Origin: Asterias amurensis
Taxonomy: Eukaryota > Echinodermata > Asteroidea > Forcipulatida > Asteriidae
Assembly: GCF_032118995.1 (NCBI RefSeq)
Contig: NC_092656.1
Location: 18,354,694 to 18,418,693 of the forward strand
DNA: 64,000 bases
Direction of reading: 5' to 3'
Shown: positions 1-25,200 of the stretch, in pieces
How positions within the stretch are numbered: the stretch's first letter is position 1
Layout of the letters: the number at the start of each line of letters is the position of its first letter
The notes under the pieces: model-generated
Databases searched by the model: none
The model's input: the letters and a program-made list of their open reading frames with translations, nothing else
What the model was told of the DNA's origin: nothing
Program-made: the position numbers and the translations under genes

Positions 1-5
1 ATTAC

Positions 6-188
6 TACCACTTGATATTACACTACAGCTTGTATCGTTACATTCCACATCCGTGGCAGAAAGATTGAAGTTGGATCTGGCAGAAAGACTGCAGTTGGAT
101 CTAGCAGAAACAATGTAGTTCATGTGCCTTATCTTGCCTTCAGTAACGGTAATGACTGGTTCGTCATTTCCAAGATCAGTAATAATAA
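6..188 (-). CDS. Possible downstream exon of the semaphorin-like gene
   Basis: A minus-strand open stretch follows an acceptor (TTTAG) at 189 and may end at a GGTAAT donor at positions 1-6. It is open in the frame reading ...NDEPVITVTEGKIRHMNYIV... . A 24-base imperfect tandem duplication gives the peptide repeat SARSNCSL / SARSNFNL, and further cysteines follow. It fits in phase with the candidate exon at 647-692. It could be the last sema blade or a membrane-proximal region, but no PSI domain pattern (C-x-x-C-x-x-A-R-D-P-Y-C) is present. The assignment rests on position, strand, splice sites and phase with that neighbour, not on homology. Confidence 0.4.
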
Positions 189-508
189 CTAAACAAAATG
201 AAAAAGTTGAAAAAGTAGTTCAAAGGAAACAATGAAATTTTACATCAAGGAAGTATTATAATCAGGTACTAATAAATCAATGAAAATACTGAAAATATGG
301 TACTAAAAATGAACTACTGGTGTAGGACTAGCTCAAATATTCAAATTCTTTCACAGTTAAGATCTTGTATGATTTCAATTCAATGCAACAGGTTGGTTCC
401 GGGGGTTTCTGGTGTATTGCCAATATCGCACTTAACCACAACAAATCTTCAATTCCTCCTCCCAAAGCTATTCTTTCTCCTCAAGATATTAGGCAAACCA
501 AATCAAAC

Positions 509-615
509 TTAAAAAGTTTGGGTACTTTTTGTACGAGACAAAACACAAGTGTCCACACACTTACATCAAACTTACGCAGTTTAAATATAATGATGGTAGT
601 AAGCTTCTCTTAAAT
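509..615. mobile_element. Partial foldback element (family D) next to a candidate sema exon
   Basis: It begins at a TTAA and shares order and sequence with the left arm of the element at 18992-20138: a GTACTTTTT block, then GTCCACA, a TTACATCAAACTTACGCAGTT block and a GTAGTAAGCTTCTC block. No matching right arm was found, so it is a truncated copy. Confidence 0.5.
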
Positions 616-646
616 ATTAGATTTAAAGATCTTACCTTCATCACAA

Positions 647-692
647 TTTGTGGTGTCGTCTGGTAAAATGGGAACTGGTCTGTAGAATAACA
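647..692 (-). CDS. Possible small exon between sema exon 12 and the left-edge exon
   Basis: On the minus strand a CTACAG acceptor is followed by about 14 codons readable as PVPILPDDTTNCDE and a consensus GTAAG donor. Its end phase fits the exon at 6-188. Its start phase does not fit exon 12 (3416-3504), which ends in phase 0, so either a short exon between 700 and 3400 was missed or this exon is wrong. Confidence 0.3.
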
Positions 693-912
693 AATAACTT
701 AACAATCACTTTTTATTTTAGACTTAAACAACATCACACAACCATAACATAAAATGGTGCAGCCATATTACAACCATGCATCAATTCACTAACGTCAAGT
801 GTTTCTCTGAATGTATCAATTAACTGTCAATCCATTACTAATACTTACTGCATTTACTGTTTATCAATTTGCCATGACCAATACTCAACAAATTCACTGT
901 TTGAAACTAGCC

Positions 913-1300
913 TTTCCTCAAGTCTAATATCTAATATTCACTGATACTCAGTGCATTCATTGTTTATCACTCAATAAGTCATGACTAGCCTTTCTTCAAG
1001 TCTAATATCTAATATTCACTGATACTCAGTGCGTTCATTGTTTATCAATAAGTCATGGCTAGCCTTTCTTCAAGTCTAATATCTAATATTCACTGATACT
1101 CAGTGCGTTCATTGTTTATCAATAAGTCATGACTAGCCTTTCTTCAAGTCTAATATCTAATATTCACTGATACTCAGTGCGTTCAGTGTTTATCAATAAG
1201 TCATGACTAGCCTTTCTTCAAGTCTAATATCTAATATTCACTGATACTCAGTGCGTTCATTGTTTATCAATAAGTCATGGCTAGCCTTTCCTCAAGTCTA
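913..1300. repeat. 74-bp tandem repeat, about five copies
   Basis: The start of the TTTCYTCAAGTCTAAT motif recurs at 913, 991, 1065, 1139, 1213 and 1287. Spacing is 78 bp once (a 4-base insertion) and then exactly 74 bp. Copies are almost identical, which suggests recent expansion. The array lies in the 3' part of the semaphorin-like gene. Confidence 0.95.
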
Positions 1301-1578
1301 ATGGCTGATACTCACACTAGTGGGAGCTTGTACACGCTGTACTCTGTGCTTATATACAAGGATGCATCATCCTTTATAATGTTGAGAATTGGTGACTGCA
1401 ATAAAACAAATTAGAACTAGCTGTCTGTCTACTTCGCTGATTGAATCAACTACAATCCCGGTCAAAATACTTAGGACACTATTTGCATTGTGACTATAAA
1501 CACTCTGTCCCCCGTACCCCACTCAATGTTGATGGGAGCGCAAGCCCTGCAGTGGGAGCCATTGAAAGAGGGCACAGG

Positions 1579-3133
1579 GCCTTGGCGCAGTGGCCAAAGG
1601 GGGATCAGGGCCTTAGTGCAGTGGCCCAAAGGGGGCACAGGGCCTTGGTGCAGTGGCCCAAAGGGGGATCAGGGCCTTGGTGCAGTGGCCCAAAGGGGGA
1701 TCAGGGCCTTGGTGCAGTGGCCCAAAGGGGGATCAGGGCCTTGGTGCAGTGGCCCAAAGGGGGATCAGGGCCTTGGTGCAGTGGCCCAAAGGGGGCATAG
1801 GGCCTTGGTGCAGTGGCCCAAAGGGGGCATAGGGCCTTGGTGCAGTGGCCCAAAGGGGGATCAGGGCCTTAGTGCAGTGGCCCAAAGGGGGATCAGGGCC
1901 TTGGTGCAGTGGCCCAAAGGGGGCATAGGGCCTTGGTGCAGTGGCCCAAAGGGGGCATAGGGCCTTGGTGCAGTGGCCCAAAGGGGGAACAGGGCCTTGG
2001 TGCAGTGGCCCAAAGGGGGCATAGGGCCTTGATGCAGTGGCCCAAAGGGGGCATAGGGCCTTGGTGTAGTGGCCCAAAGGGGGCACAGGGCCTTAGTGCA
2101 GTGGCCCAAACGGGGATCAGGGCATTGGTGCAGTGGCCAAAAGGGGGCATAGGGCCTTGGTGCAGTGGCCCAAAGGGGGCACAGGGCCTTGGTGCAGTGG
2201 CCAAAAGGGGGCATAGGGCCTTGGTGCAGTGGCCCAAAGGGGGCACAGGGCCTTGGTGCAGTGGCCCAAAGGGGGATCAGGGCCTTGGTGCAGTGGCCCA
2301 AACGGGGATCAGGGCCTTGGTGCAGTGGCCCAAAGGGGGATCAGGGCCTTGGTGCAGTGGCCCAAAGGGGGAACAGGGCCTTGGTGCAGTGGCCCAAAGG
2401 GGGAACAGGGCCTTGGTGCAGTGGCCCAAAGGGGGAACAGGGCTTTGGTGCAGTGGCCCAAAGGGGGCACAGGGCCTTGGTGCAGTGGCCCAAAGGGGGC
2501 ATAGGGCCTTGGTGCAGTGGCCCAAAGGGGGCATAGGGCCTTGGTGCAGTGGCCCAAAGGGGGCATAGGGCCTTGGTGCAGTGGCCCAAAGGGGGCATAG
2601 GGCCTTGGTGCAGTGGCCCAAAGGGGGCATAGGGCCTTGGTGCAGTGGCCCAAAGGGGGAACAGGGCCTTGGTGCAGTGGCCCAAAGGGGGCATAGGGCC
2701 TTGGTGCAGTGGCCCAAAGGGGGCATTAGGCCTTGGTGCAGTGGCCCAAAGGGGGATCAGGGCCTTGGTGCAGTGGCCCAAAGGGGGATCAGGGCCTTGG
2801 TGCAGTGGCCCAAAGGGGGCATAGGGCCTTGGTGCAGTGGCCCAAAGGGGGCACAGGGCCTTGGTGCAGTGGCCCAAAGGGGGAACAGGGCCTTGGTGCA
2901 GTGGCCCAAAGGGGGCATAGGGCCTTGGTGCAGTGGCCCAAAGGGGGAACAGGGCCTTGGTGCAGTGGCCCAAAGGGGGAACAGGGCCTTGGTGCAGTGG
3001 CCCAAAGGGGGATCAGGGCCTTGGTGCAGTGGCCCAAAGGGGGCATAGGGCCTTGGTGCAGTGGCCCAAAGGGGGAACAGGGCCTTGGTGCAGTGGCCCA
3101 AAGGGGGAACAGGGCCTTGGTGCAGTGGCCCAA
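1579..3133. repeat. 32-bp GC-rich minisatellite, about 49 copies
   Basis: The unit reads GGCCTTGGTGCAGTGGCCCA followed by AAGGGGG and a variable end. Four end variants (ATCAG, CATAG, CACAG and AACAG after the G run) are interspersed along the array; rare single changes occur elsewhere. Unit length is very constant. Because 32 is not a multiple of three and stops are scarce, long open frames arise on both strands, all as periodic Pro/Gly/Trp-rich peptides. They are by-products of the repeat. The array is intronic or 3' within the semaphorin-like gene. Confidence 0.97.
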
Positions 3134-3415
3134 ACAGATATTGCCAGGATTGCAGATCATGAATAAATAAACAAAAAGAAACAAATCCCAACTTGCAACA
3201 TGAAACAGTAGCTACAGTCTACACGAATTGATTATTTTAGCATAAGTTGTCTTGAGAATAAAGTAATATAAGATGACTATTTAAAGATGCAAACTTGGCA
3301 TTGTGGCCTGTGGTAATTTACACCAGCTACCTGCTTGCAATTGTTAAACTTATCGAATGAATGCAAACATTTAATACATGTAGAACATTTCAAAGCTTAA
3401 GATATCCCAGCTTAC

Positions 3416-17472
<14,057 letters not shown>

Positions 17473-17599
17473 GATGGAAACAGTCACAATGTCTTCATCT
17501 GCCTATAGTAGATTAGTTTCTTCAATACCATCAAAGGTTCAGGTTTCCAGAGACTGAGTGACGACAGTGCTACTCTGCTAGGATAAAGAAAAACAAAAA

Positions 17600-18990
17600 A
17601 TAAATATGAATTGAATCAAAGTTCGAAAGGAACACCGAAAATGATTTGTGTTACAACAAGGATAAAGGCATCACTTGCATAAAACATTTGACACATCATA
17701 GACACAAAAAATGCCTGTTACCGTACCTTTAGTGTAAAATGCATGACTCAATTCTATTTTCAAAATGAAGTCCATAAAATGTAAAAGCAGTGAAGCTTGT
17801 CACTATCAATGTACAGTACCGTGTACTGTTTGGTACTACATATTTTGCATTGTCTACACATACATGTTGTACATACTGTAGGTACACTACCACATTACCT
17901 GTACTTTCAGCTACACATTGACTACAGTAAGTCAGTGTAAAGTTCAAAATGTCTGACTTTTTTATCTGGTTAGCGCTGGTGTAATGGTGATACAAGTATA
18001 GTGTCATGTTACTTCCTTGTTTACCATTACTCAGTATGCTGATGTAAACAATGTGTGTTCCATGGATATTGAGATCCTTTATGCAGATAATGCAATTCAC
18101 GGTTCACAGTTTAGTGCCATAGTGTGAACAGTTGTTCATATTGCATTATGTGTGCACTACACTTTTGTGTATAACTAGAGATTTTAAATAAATTTTTTAA
18201 GTTAATGTCCTTTTGTAGTAATCAAGTCGTGATGGTGTATGCATAATGTGCTTCATGTTGATTGGTTTAGAGGTTCAAGGGAGACTGCTAAATGTACATG
18301 TACATGTAGAAATATCATACATTAATTTCACCCAGGGGTATAAATGGGTACCTGGATGCGAGGGTAGAGGTTGATATTGTGAATGAAAAGCTTTCGGAGC
18401 GCCACGGCAGCTCGATACTCCCTAATGGGAGCTGAGAAAGATTAAAGGGATGTTTATTGGCCTAATGACCAGGGGACTAATGTAAAGCGCATTGATACAG
18501 TTTATTGTGAAATGCGCTATATAAGAACTTGTTATTATTATTGTTATTATTTCAGGTGCATTTTGTACTACTTTATAACCAATGTATTCCCAATTGTAAA
18601 TGTAAAGTCTGTGGATAAAATTTCATTTTAGAACAGGGCGCATGAAGACAGAGTATGGAATCCATAAAAAAAGATCACATCAAAACTTGTACATAGTAGA
18701 GTATATTTTGTTTCTAAGCAACCAGTGTATGCAGAACAGATGTGTAAATTTTTGACAAGTGTGTTCATAATAAATCATACTTTACCGTTTGTCAAACATG
18801 AAATCAAAACTGAAACTTGTGAAAGTATCACCTCTCAGTTGAAACCTTCCCTTCAAAACGTTGCTTCTATTTAGTAATGAAAGTAACTTGAGGCTGTTTT
18901 TCGTTACTGTACAATCGAGTATCAGTACATAATACATGGGATTTTGATGTCGAATGTTTAGGTGTAAGGTTGAGCGAGGCACTTTTGTTC
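17600..18990. other. No recognised gene; SINE fragment inside
   Basis: This AT-rich DNA lies upstream of the semaphorin-like gene. A SINE 3' portion is at 18330-18550 (listed separately). Short open frames lack homology or splice context. A noncoding first exon of the semaphorin-like gene could lie here or farther right, but none can be identified by reading. Confidence 0.6.
18330..18550 (+). mobile_element. 5'-truncated SINE with ATT-rich tail
   Basis: The body words ATAAATGGGTACCTGGATGC, GAAAAGCTTTCGGAGCGCCA and GGCAGCTCGATACTCC, then TAATGTAAAGCGCATTGA and GCGCTATATAAGAACTTG, lead to a TTATTATT tail. The same body, reversed and complete, is at 37360-37719. Confidence 0.8.
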
Positions 18991-19220
18991 CTTAAAGGGT
19001 CTATGTACTTTTTCCTAACAAAAAACAAAATGTCCACAGATTTACATTAAACTTACACAGTTTGAAGATTATGATAGTAGAAAGCTTCCCTTGAAATTTT
19101 ACTTACTGAGGTGTTGTAGTTTTTGAGAAATGAGTAAAAGTAATAATTTTCGTCTCAGTTTTAGCATGTAAAAACGTATTAACCAGTTATGCTATGGTTT
19201 TGGTACAATATCATAACTGG

Positions 19221-19955
19221 TTAAAGCCATTAGACCCTTTTGGTAAATAGTGTTGTCCAAGGCCCACACTTTGTGTACCACAACTTCTGTGAAAATTAAG
19301 GCCCAATCGGTCATCGGAGTCGGGAGAAAACAACGGAAAACCCCACCCTTGTTTTCGTGTCATGACATTTCAAGTGTTTAAAATAAATCCGTAATTCTTG
19401 TTAAAGGAACACGTTGCCTTGGATCGGTCGAGTTGGTCTTTGAAAAGCGTTTGTAACCGTTTTTTATAAAATGCATATGGGTAGAAAGATGTTGTAAAAG
19501 TAGAATACAAAGATCCACACAAACATGACTCGAAATTGCGTGGTTTTCCATTTACCTCGTCGACTAGCACGTCGGCCATTTATGGGGTTAAAAATTTTGA
19601 CTCCCATAAATGGCCGACCGTGTTAGTTCGCACAGTAGAAGGAAAACCACGCAATTTCGAAGCAAACTTGTGTGGATCATTGTATTCTACTTTTAAAACA
19701 TCTTTCCAACCATATGCATTATATAAAAAACGGTTACAAACGCTTTTGTTTTGACCAACTCGTCCGATCCAAGGCAACGTGTTCCTTTAACAAGAATTTA
19801 TATTGTTTTGCTGTTTTCTCAAAAAGTAAAGCATTTCATGGAATAATATTTCAAGAGACGTCTTTCACCATTGCCTTCTGTAAACCCTGTAAGTTATTTG
19901 TAAATCTGTGAACTTTTTATTTTTTTTCTGAACCGGAAGGGTCCAAAGGCTTTAA
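19221..19955. mobile_element. Middle foldback element (family B) of a triple nest
   Basis: It is bounded by TTAA at 19221-19224 and 19952-19955. The left end is AGCCATTAGACCCTTTTGG and the right end GGAAGGGTCCAAAGGCT. Its sequence matches the solo copies at 30430-30807 and 57205-57572, but it is split at the central TTAA of AATTCTTG|TTAA|CAAGAATT by the family C element. Confidence 0.9.
19401..19790. mobile_element. Inner foldback element (family C) of a triple nest
   Basis: It is bounded by TTAA at 19401-19404 and 19787-19790. The ends AGGAACACGTTGCCTTGGAT and the reverse complement are the same as in the copy at 10790-11186. The flanks AATTCTTG and CAAGAATT rejoin into the family B centre when the element and one TTAA are removed, which shows the target duplication directly. 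Confidence 0.93.
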
Positions 19956-20139
19956 GGGGATTTTACATGCTAAAATAATTTTGGTCTCATTTTTGTGACT
20001 TGTTTTACTCATTTCTCAAAAACTACACAACCTTAGTTAGTAATATTTGAAGGGAAGCTTTCCACTATCATTATCTATAAACCCTGTAAGTTTAATGTAA
20101 ATCTGTGGACATTTTGAAAAAGTACCCGAATCCTTTAAC

Positions 20140-21395
20140 CCACAGACTAAACATGACCAAGGTACCATAACATGGACATCAACAAACGATAACAAAAGCA
20201 GACTCAAATACTGCTTTATCAGCCAAAAGCTTATCAAAAAAGAATTGGGTGATAAAACCATGCAAAGTCACAACATTTACACCAAGTGCAATATTATAAA
20301 ATAAAAAGAAAAAAGTAAATAAAAATTACATTGAGAATTTAATTTTCTTACAATTAACTGAGTAAAGTCTTTTAAAAATCATATCCCACTTCAAAACTGC
20401 CTGATGGTGACATTCAACTTGTCTCTTTTTGGATCACATTTTGGTTTGGGTTTTCATGGTTTTTTTTTGTTCAATGTCAGAAATGTTGCACTTTTTACCA
20501 TTGAACAACATAGTCGAGTTACAAAATAGTCCATAACATTACACTGCTTTATACAATTCATAATGAACTTACTATTTGTAGTATTGCTTCTTTAACTACA
20601 GAACTGCACACTCAATCTGCTGACACAATAACAGGAAACTCTTGTTATAGTACACAACGTTTTTCTCAAACATAAATACCAGAAAACCACTCCCTCCAAA
20701 ACATGATGCAGGATGGAAAATTAAAATTAAAACATCATTACTTCCTCCTTTTAAGGATGTACAATTAAGTACGTAATTATGTGTGTTTGAAAAAAGTGTA
20801 GTAAAGTTTTATAAAAGCAATATCAAAAAAAGAAACCGGAGTCAAATGCAAGAGATGAAATGAAATAAAATGAGTTTATTTGTAGGGGTTCAAATATGAA
20901 TTTACCACCTCTTCAAATTCTAATTTTTAACTCTGACGACTGACTATATTCTTTGTTCTCTTTGATTTATCTTGTTTTTATCCACATCACCCCACGAAAT
21001 TACTCAACTGTTATTGCTGTTTTATTATTATTAGATGTCTGTCGCCAGGGGTATGTCAATTCATTAGCTGGTTCATAAGGAAAACACTGAAGTATTTATG
21101 GTAGCAGCAAGTGATATAATCCTGTTTCTAGGCAACAACAAAGGTCACGCTACTGTACCTCATATGTCTACTCACAAGAGCTAATACATCACTTTTCAAT
21201 AGAAAAAAGAAAGGGGAACTCCCTATGAAGATAATTGATCCGTTCAAAGTGCCAAGTCATGCGTTAATCAAACAAGGTGAATACAGCAAACCCTGGACAA
21301 TAAGCCCCCCCAAGCCACTCCTTCCAGCTGCTTTCTGCGCATGGCTCATAATGTGTTTGTTGTAACTGCGTGTAATGTACAAGACTGGAAGACCT
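20140..21395. other. Unassigned AT-rich stretch
   Basis: No coding exon, RNA gene or clear repeat was recognised. Open frames are short and lack splice context. Confidence 0.5.
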
Positions 21396-21705
21396 GGGCC
21401 CAATTTCATAAATAATAATAATTGTAATAGTAATTTATTCATTTATATTGCACCCATTCCATAAAATGTACACAAGCGCATAACAAAATAATTATACAAA
21501 TATAACATTTTACAACAGGAAAGTATACAGCAATCCAAACAAACTGAAGTTACAAGAACCTTACAGGACAATCCGAAGAGTTAAAATTGCAAAACATAAG
21601 ACAGACCAAAACAAACTAGTAAAGGAACAATAAATTTAGAATTTAGAATTTGTTTTTCATCAAGCAGTGTTTTAAAACTGCTTTATGAAATAGGACCTAC
21701 AGCAA
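21396..21705. mobile_element. Family F element interrupted by a SINE-like insertion
   Basis: The left end reads GGGCCCAATTTCATAA and the right end CTGCTTTATGAAATAGGACC, an inverted pair like the intact copy at 22033-22260. Between them, an AAT repeat followed by TTATTCATTTATATTGCACC resembles a minus-strand SINE tail and 3' end. The extent of the insert is approximate. Confidence 0.5.
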
Positions 21706-22032
21706 TATTATAGTGCTTTTAACATCTGGCCAGTTACATATTGAACTGTTCAACTCAAAAAGTCTGGAGCCTGGGTTTTATAATTCACTGTGTTTTGTAC
21801 CAGGCCTTAAAAACAAATGACTTCCAATATTGGCTTTGACTCTTACTCAATGTATATGTATTTCAATCAAAGTGGTCCAGTATTACAACTCTAAGCGACA
21901 AGCTTTATGGTCTTGTGGATTTTCCCTACAATTCCATCAATGCTGAGAATGTTTTGTTTACGTCTAAAATTCTAGTACAATCTTCCACACACATGTAAGC
22001 TCCATGGTTTCTATCAGCTCTAAAGACAGACC

Positions 22033-22260
22033 AGGGCCCAATTTCATAGAGCTGCTTAAGCAAAAGATTTGCTTTAGCACGAAAATAGCTTGCTTATTTT
22101 ACACATGTTATTGGAAAAAATTTCATGCCATGTACATTGCTTGTGACTAATACTTAGCTGTTGTTTACTTATCATAAAAACTGAGTGGAGTCTTAGCCGC
22201 TAATCTGATTTTACAAAGCAAAGATTTTTTTGCTTAAGCAGCTCTATGAAATTGGGCCCA
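22033..22260. mobile_element. Palindromic MITE, family F
   Basis: The left end GGGCCCAATTTCATAGAGCT with GCTTAAGCA and the right end TGCTTAAGCAGCTCTATGAA with ATTGGGCCC are almost perfect inverted repeats of about 29 bp. The 228-bp element is non-coding. Degenerate relatives are at about 42795-42985 and 50005-50205. Confidence 0.9.
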
Positions 22261-22269
22261 GTGGCTTAA

Positions 22270-25200
22270 CGAGGTTGTACTGCAGTGGAGTGAAGCAGAG
22301 CTGTGTTCTTGCACTGACCCTCTTCGGAATTTTCTTATCGCTCCTGCTGTCATTTGCATATGGCTCATCTCCTGAAGGTTCTACTAACTGTACAAGTTAC
22401 ACATTACCGGAGTGACATTGAAAGACAGTGCTATGTGCAGGGCTTAATAGATTGGTATTCATTTCAGCATTTCATCATTGTGGCAGATCCATCAACAAAA
22501 TGTTCAAAACTGCAGGAAAGAATGTGTTCCAGTGAACAATTTCCCTTGTACTAACAAAATGCTACATAAAATATCAGTTGACTGTTCAAAAATTATAATT
22601 TGCTGCTCAATAAAGCATTCAGTATACGCAAAACATGTTTGGTCTAAACTGTTGTCATAAACGTCTAGACGTACATATGTATGTAATCATTTCAAGTGTA
22701 AAATACAATTTGTACTCACTTCCTTGTGTTACATGCAATGGTTGGAGAGTGAAACGAGGAATTTTATACGGGTAGGTGTTCTTTTGTGTGTAACATCACT
22801 TCTGCTATGATACATAACAAATAAACGATCCCTATTTGGCCTTTGACCCCAAAATCACAATGTCACCTTCCAGTGATAAATCAGTTCTGGTATGTTTGAA
22901 AAGAATTTTAACATAAAAGCATGCCTCCAAATAATCCACGGCACTTACAAAAGTTGCTATGGTGCCCTGCGCTACTGTTGATGGTGCCCTTTACAAAGTT
23001 CCACTACAAATTTACATATTCCTCATCCTAGAAGTGCTCATGCCCTAACCAAAGGAACATTTATGTGCCCCTTCATGAGTGAAGCTCAAGGCCTGTAAAA
23101 GTACACTAAGCAATTAAACACGTCCCTGGATTAATTTATGGATCTCTAATTCAGATGGGACAAACTCAGAAGACCTGACAAGTTGTGATGAATCTATGTA
23201 ACAATCTTTCTCTTTATTAAGCGCTTTATACACCCGAAAAGTGCTTTCAACATCAGTACCCCTAGTAAGGTTTAAGGTGTTCTTTCCTATAAAGCAAGTA
23301 ATCACTCAAGGTGCAAGGCCCAGGAAGGCAGACAACCTGACACCGATAGTCCAACTCGGCGTGGCTCGGCAGTTCGGCAAGCGAGTAGGCTGGTGCCCAC
23401 ATGTACAGTGCCGGTGACCAAAATATAAAGCATTGAGCATATTGAGAAGGTCCAAAAACATGCGATGCGATTCTGTGGTTCATTATTTTGTGGTTGACCT
23501 TTTATGTTTAATTCAATGTTTTAAGGGAACTTGTAACTAGGCCAATGGATTAAGAGTAAAACTAAAGAGTAAATTAAGTGGTAGGCCTAACTTATTTTGA
23601 ATTAAAAATGTTCGGCGGCCACTTTTGAGTGTTTGATCAGTCGATGAAATAAAATTTAAATTAAGGGTGATTTAGCCCCACTTGTATCGTAGGAGGTCCT
23701 GTTTTGGAAGTGTCCCTAAAATCGTGGTAAGTCTTTGACCTCTCTGTGCGCAATGTAAACAGTCCCTAGATAAAAGTTGTATGGTTTTATTTGCCAAGCA
23801 AAGAGTCTCCTCTCCCTTGACCAAAACTTAGAAACACTGAGGCTCCACTGGTTATTTCCACAGTTTGTAAATGCAAAAAGTTTGGCATTTAAGGCATTTC
23901 TACAAGGTACAAAAATATGTCATAATGTTGAGGCCATACAACAATTTGCCACCCGAACAAGTTTCATCAAACACTATTTCAATTCACAATTCATGATGGT
24001 CAAATCATGTGACTGAATATTTTGCTAAGTATTCTGGGAAAAAAATACAACGGCTTCAAGAAGCCTTGTGCCTTATATCATTTTCTAATATTTTCTAATA
24101 TTTTTATTTTTTAACCCTTATAATCATATCAATCTTAATATTAATATTAAAATTTAAACATCAGCTTGTTGATTCAATTTAGATCACACAAACACAGTTT
24201 ATTGATATGCTTTATTTTAAATATTAAGAAAGAAAATATTAAAAAAAGAAATAAAAATCAGATTTGAAAGCCAGTAATTATTCACACTTTTTATTATTAT
24301 TTAATATTATTTTTTTATGTTTTTGCAAGTTACCATGGTAATTTTTAAAATTTAATAAAAAATATTTTGAATAAAATGAAGACAACTGCTGGCTATAGAG
24401 TCATACACAGAGTCTCAAAGAACACTTGTAGTCCCTGCAGATGTTTCTTCCATGAATGGCTTCACCGGGAAACCAACTTTCTTGTTTGCCGTGAAAACAG
24501 GAAAAACTCAAAACAAATGAATGGGGCCAGTTGAAGTCATCGAAGATCGGTGTGGTGTGAACATTTCAATGTCCATCAAGTTTTAATATCCTGGTGTCAT
24601 GTGTTTTCAGTAGGATAACAGAAAAATTGTTCACAATCAAAGACTAATTTTTTTTTTTTTCAAATCATCTATCCAATTTTTTAACAACACTTTCACTTCA
24701 TGGTGTGTTGAAATTTTTGTTTTTTTATGTTGCGAGAGACAGTCCGCCATTAACAGTGCTTATGCATGCACGACATTGGAGCAACGTCATATGTTTTCAC
24801 ACCTTTCATTGGTTGGTATTTTATTGAATATTCAGAAGCTAGTATGGCGTGCAAAATAAATCAAAAATATTATTCAATTACTACTTAATTTAATTACATT
24901 TTTGATGCACTCACACTTCAATTCGTTTTCCCCTATTTCATACCGGTAATGTTTGGTTTCAGGAGATAAACCAATCTACATGTATGATATTTTCTCTTTA
25001 TACTCAGATACGAATAAAACAAGCAGACAAATTATATTTTGATTGATTGCCACAGCCTCTGAAGACTGTTTTACTTCCAAAACAAAAATTGTGAAGGTTG
25101 CCGAAAAACTTATGGCTAGCCAGTTACACACATAAAATTAGCTTAGGGTACACATGACCCCACAATTGTTTGGCCAGTACTTGGCTTCTTCTGCCCACAT

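Larger units (their letters stand above)
18992..20138. mobile_element. Outer foldback element (family D) of a triple nest
   Basis: TTAA at 18992-18995 begins the left arm (AGGGTCTATGTACTTTTTCC...). The right arm ends ...AAAAAGTACCCGAATCCTTTAA at 20138. The arms are inverted repeats (GTCCACAGATTTACATTAAA left, TTTAATGTAAATCTGTGGAC right). A family B element is inserted at an internal TTAA, interrupting the palindrome TTTTAGCATGTAAAA...TTTTACATGCTAAAA near the centre. Confidence 0.9.

Noticed and set aside
1441-3191. Many open frames of 77-219 codons on both strands across the 32-bp array
   Set aside because: All are periodic translations of the minisatellite (MAQRGHRALVQWPKGG-like and GPLHQGPMPPLGHC-like) and end with the repeat. 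None has a start context, splice support or homology.
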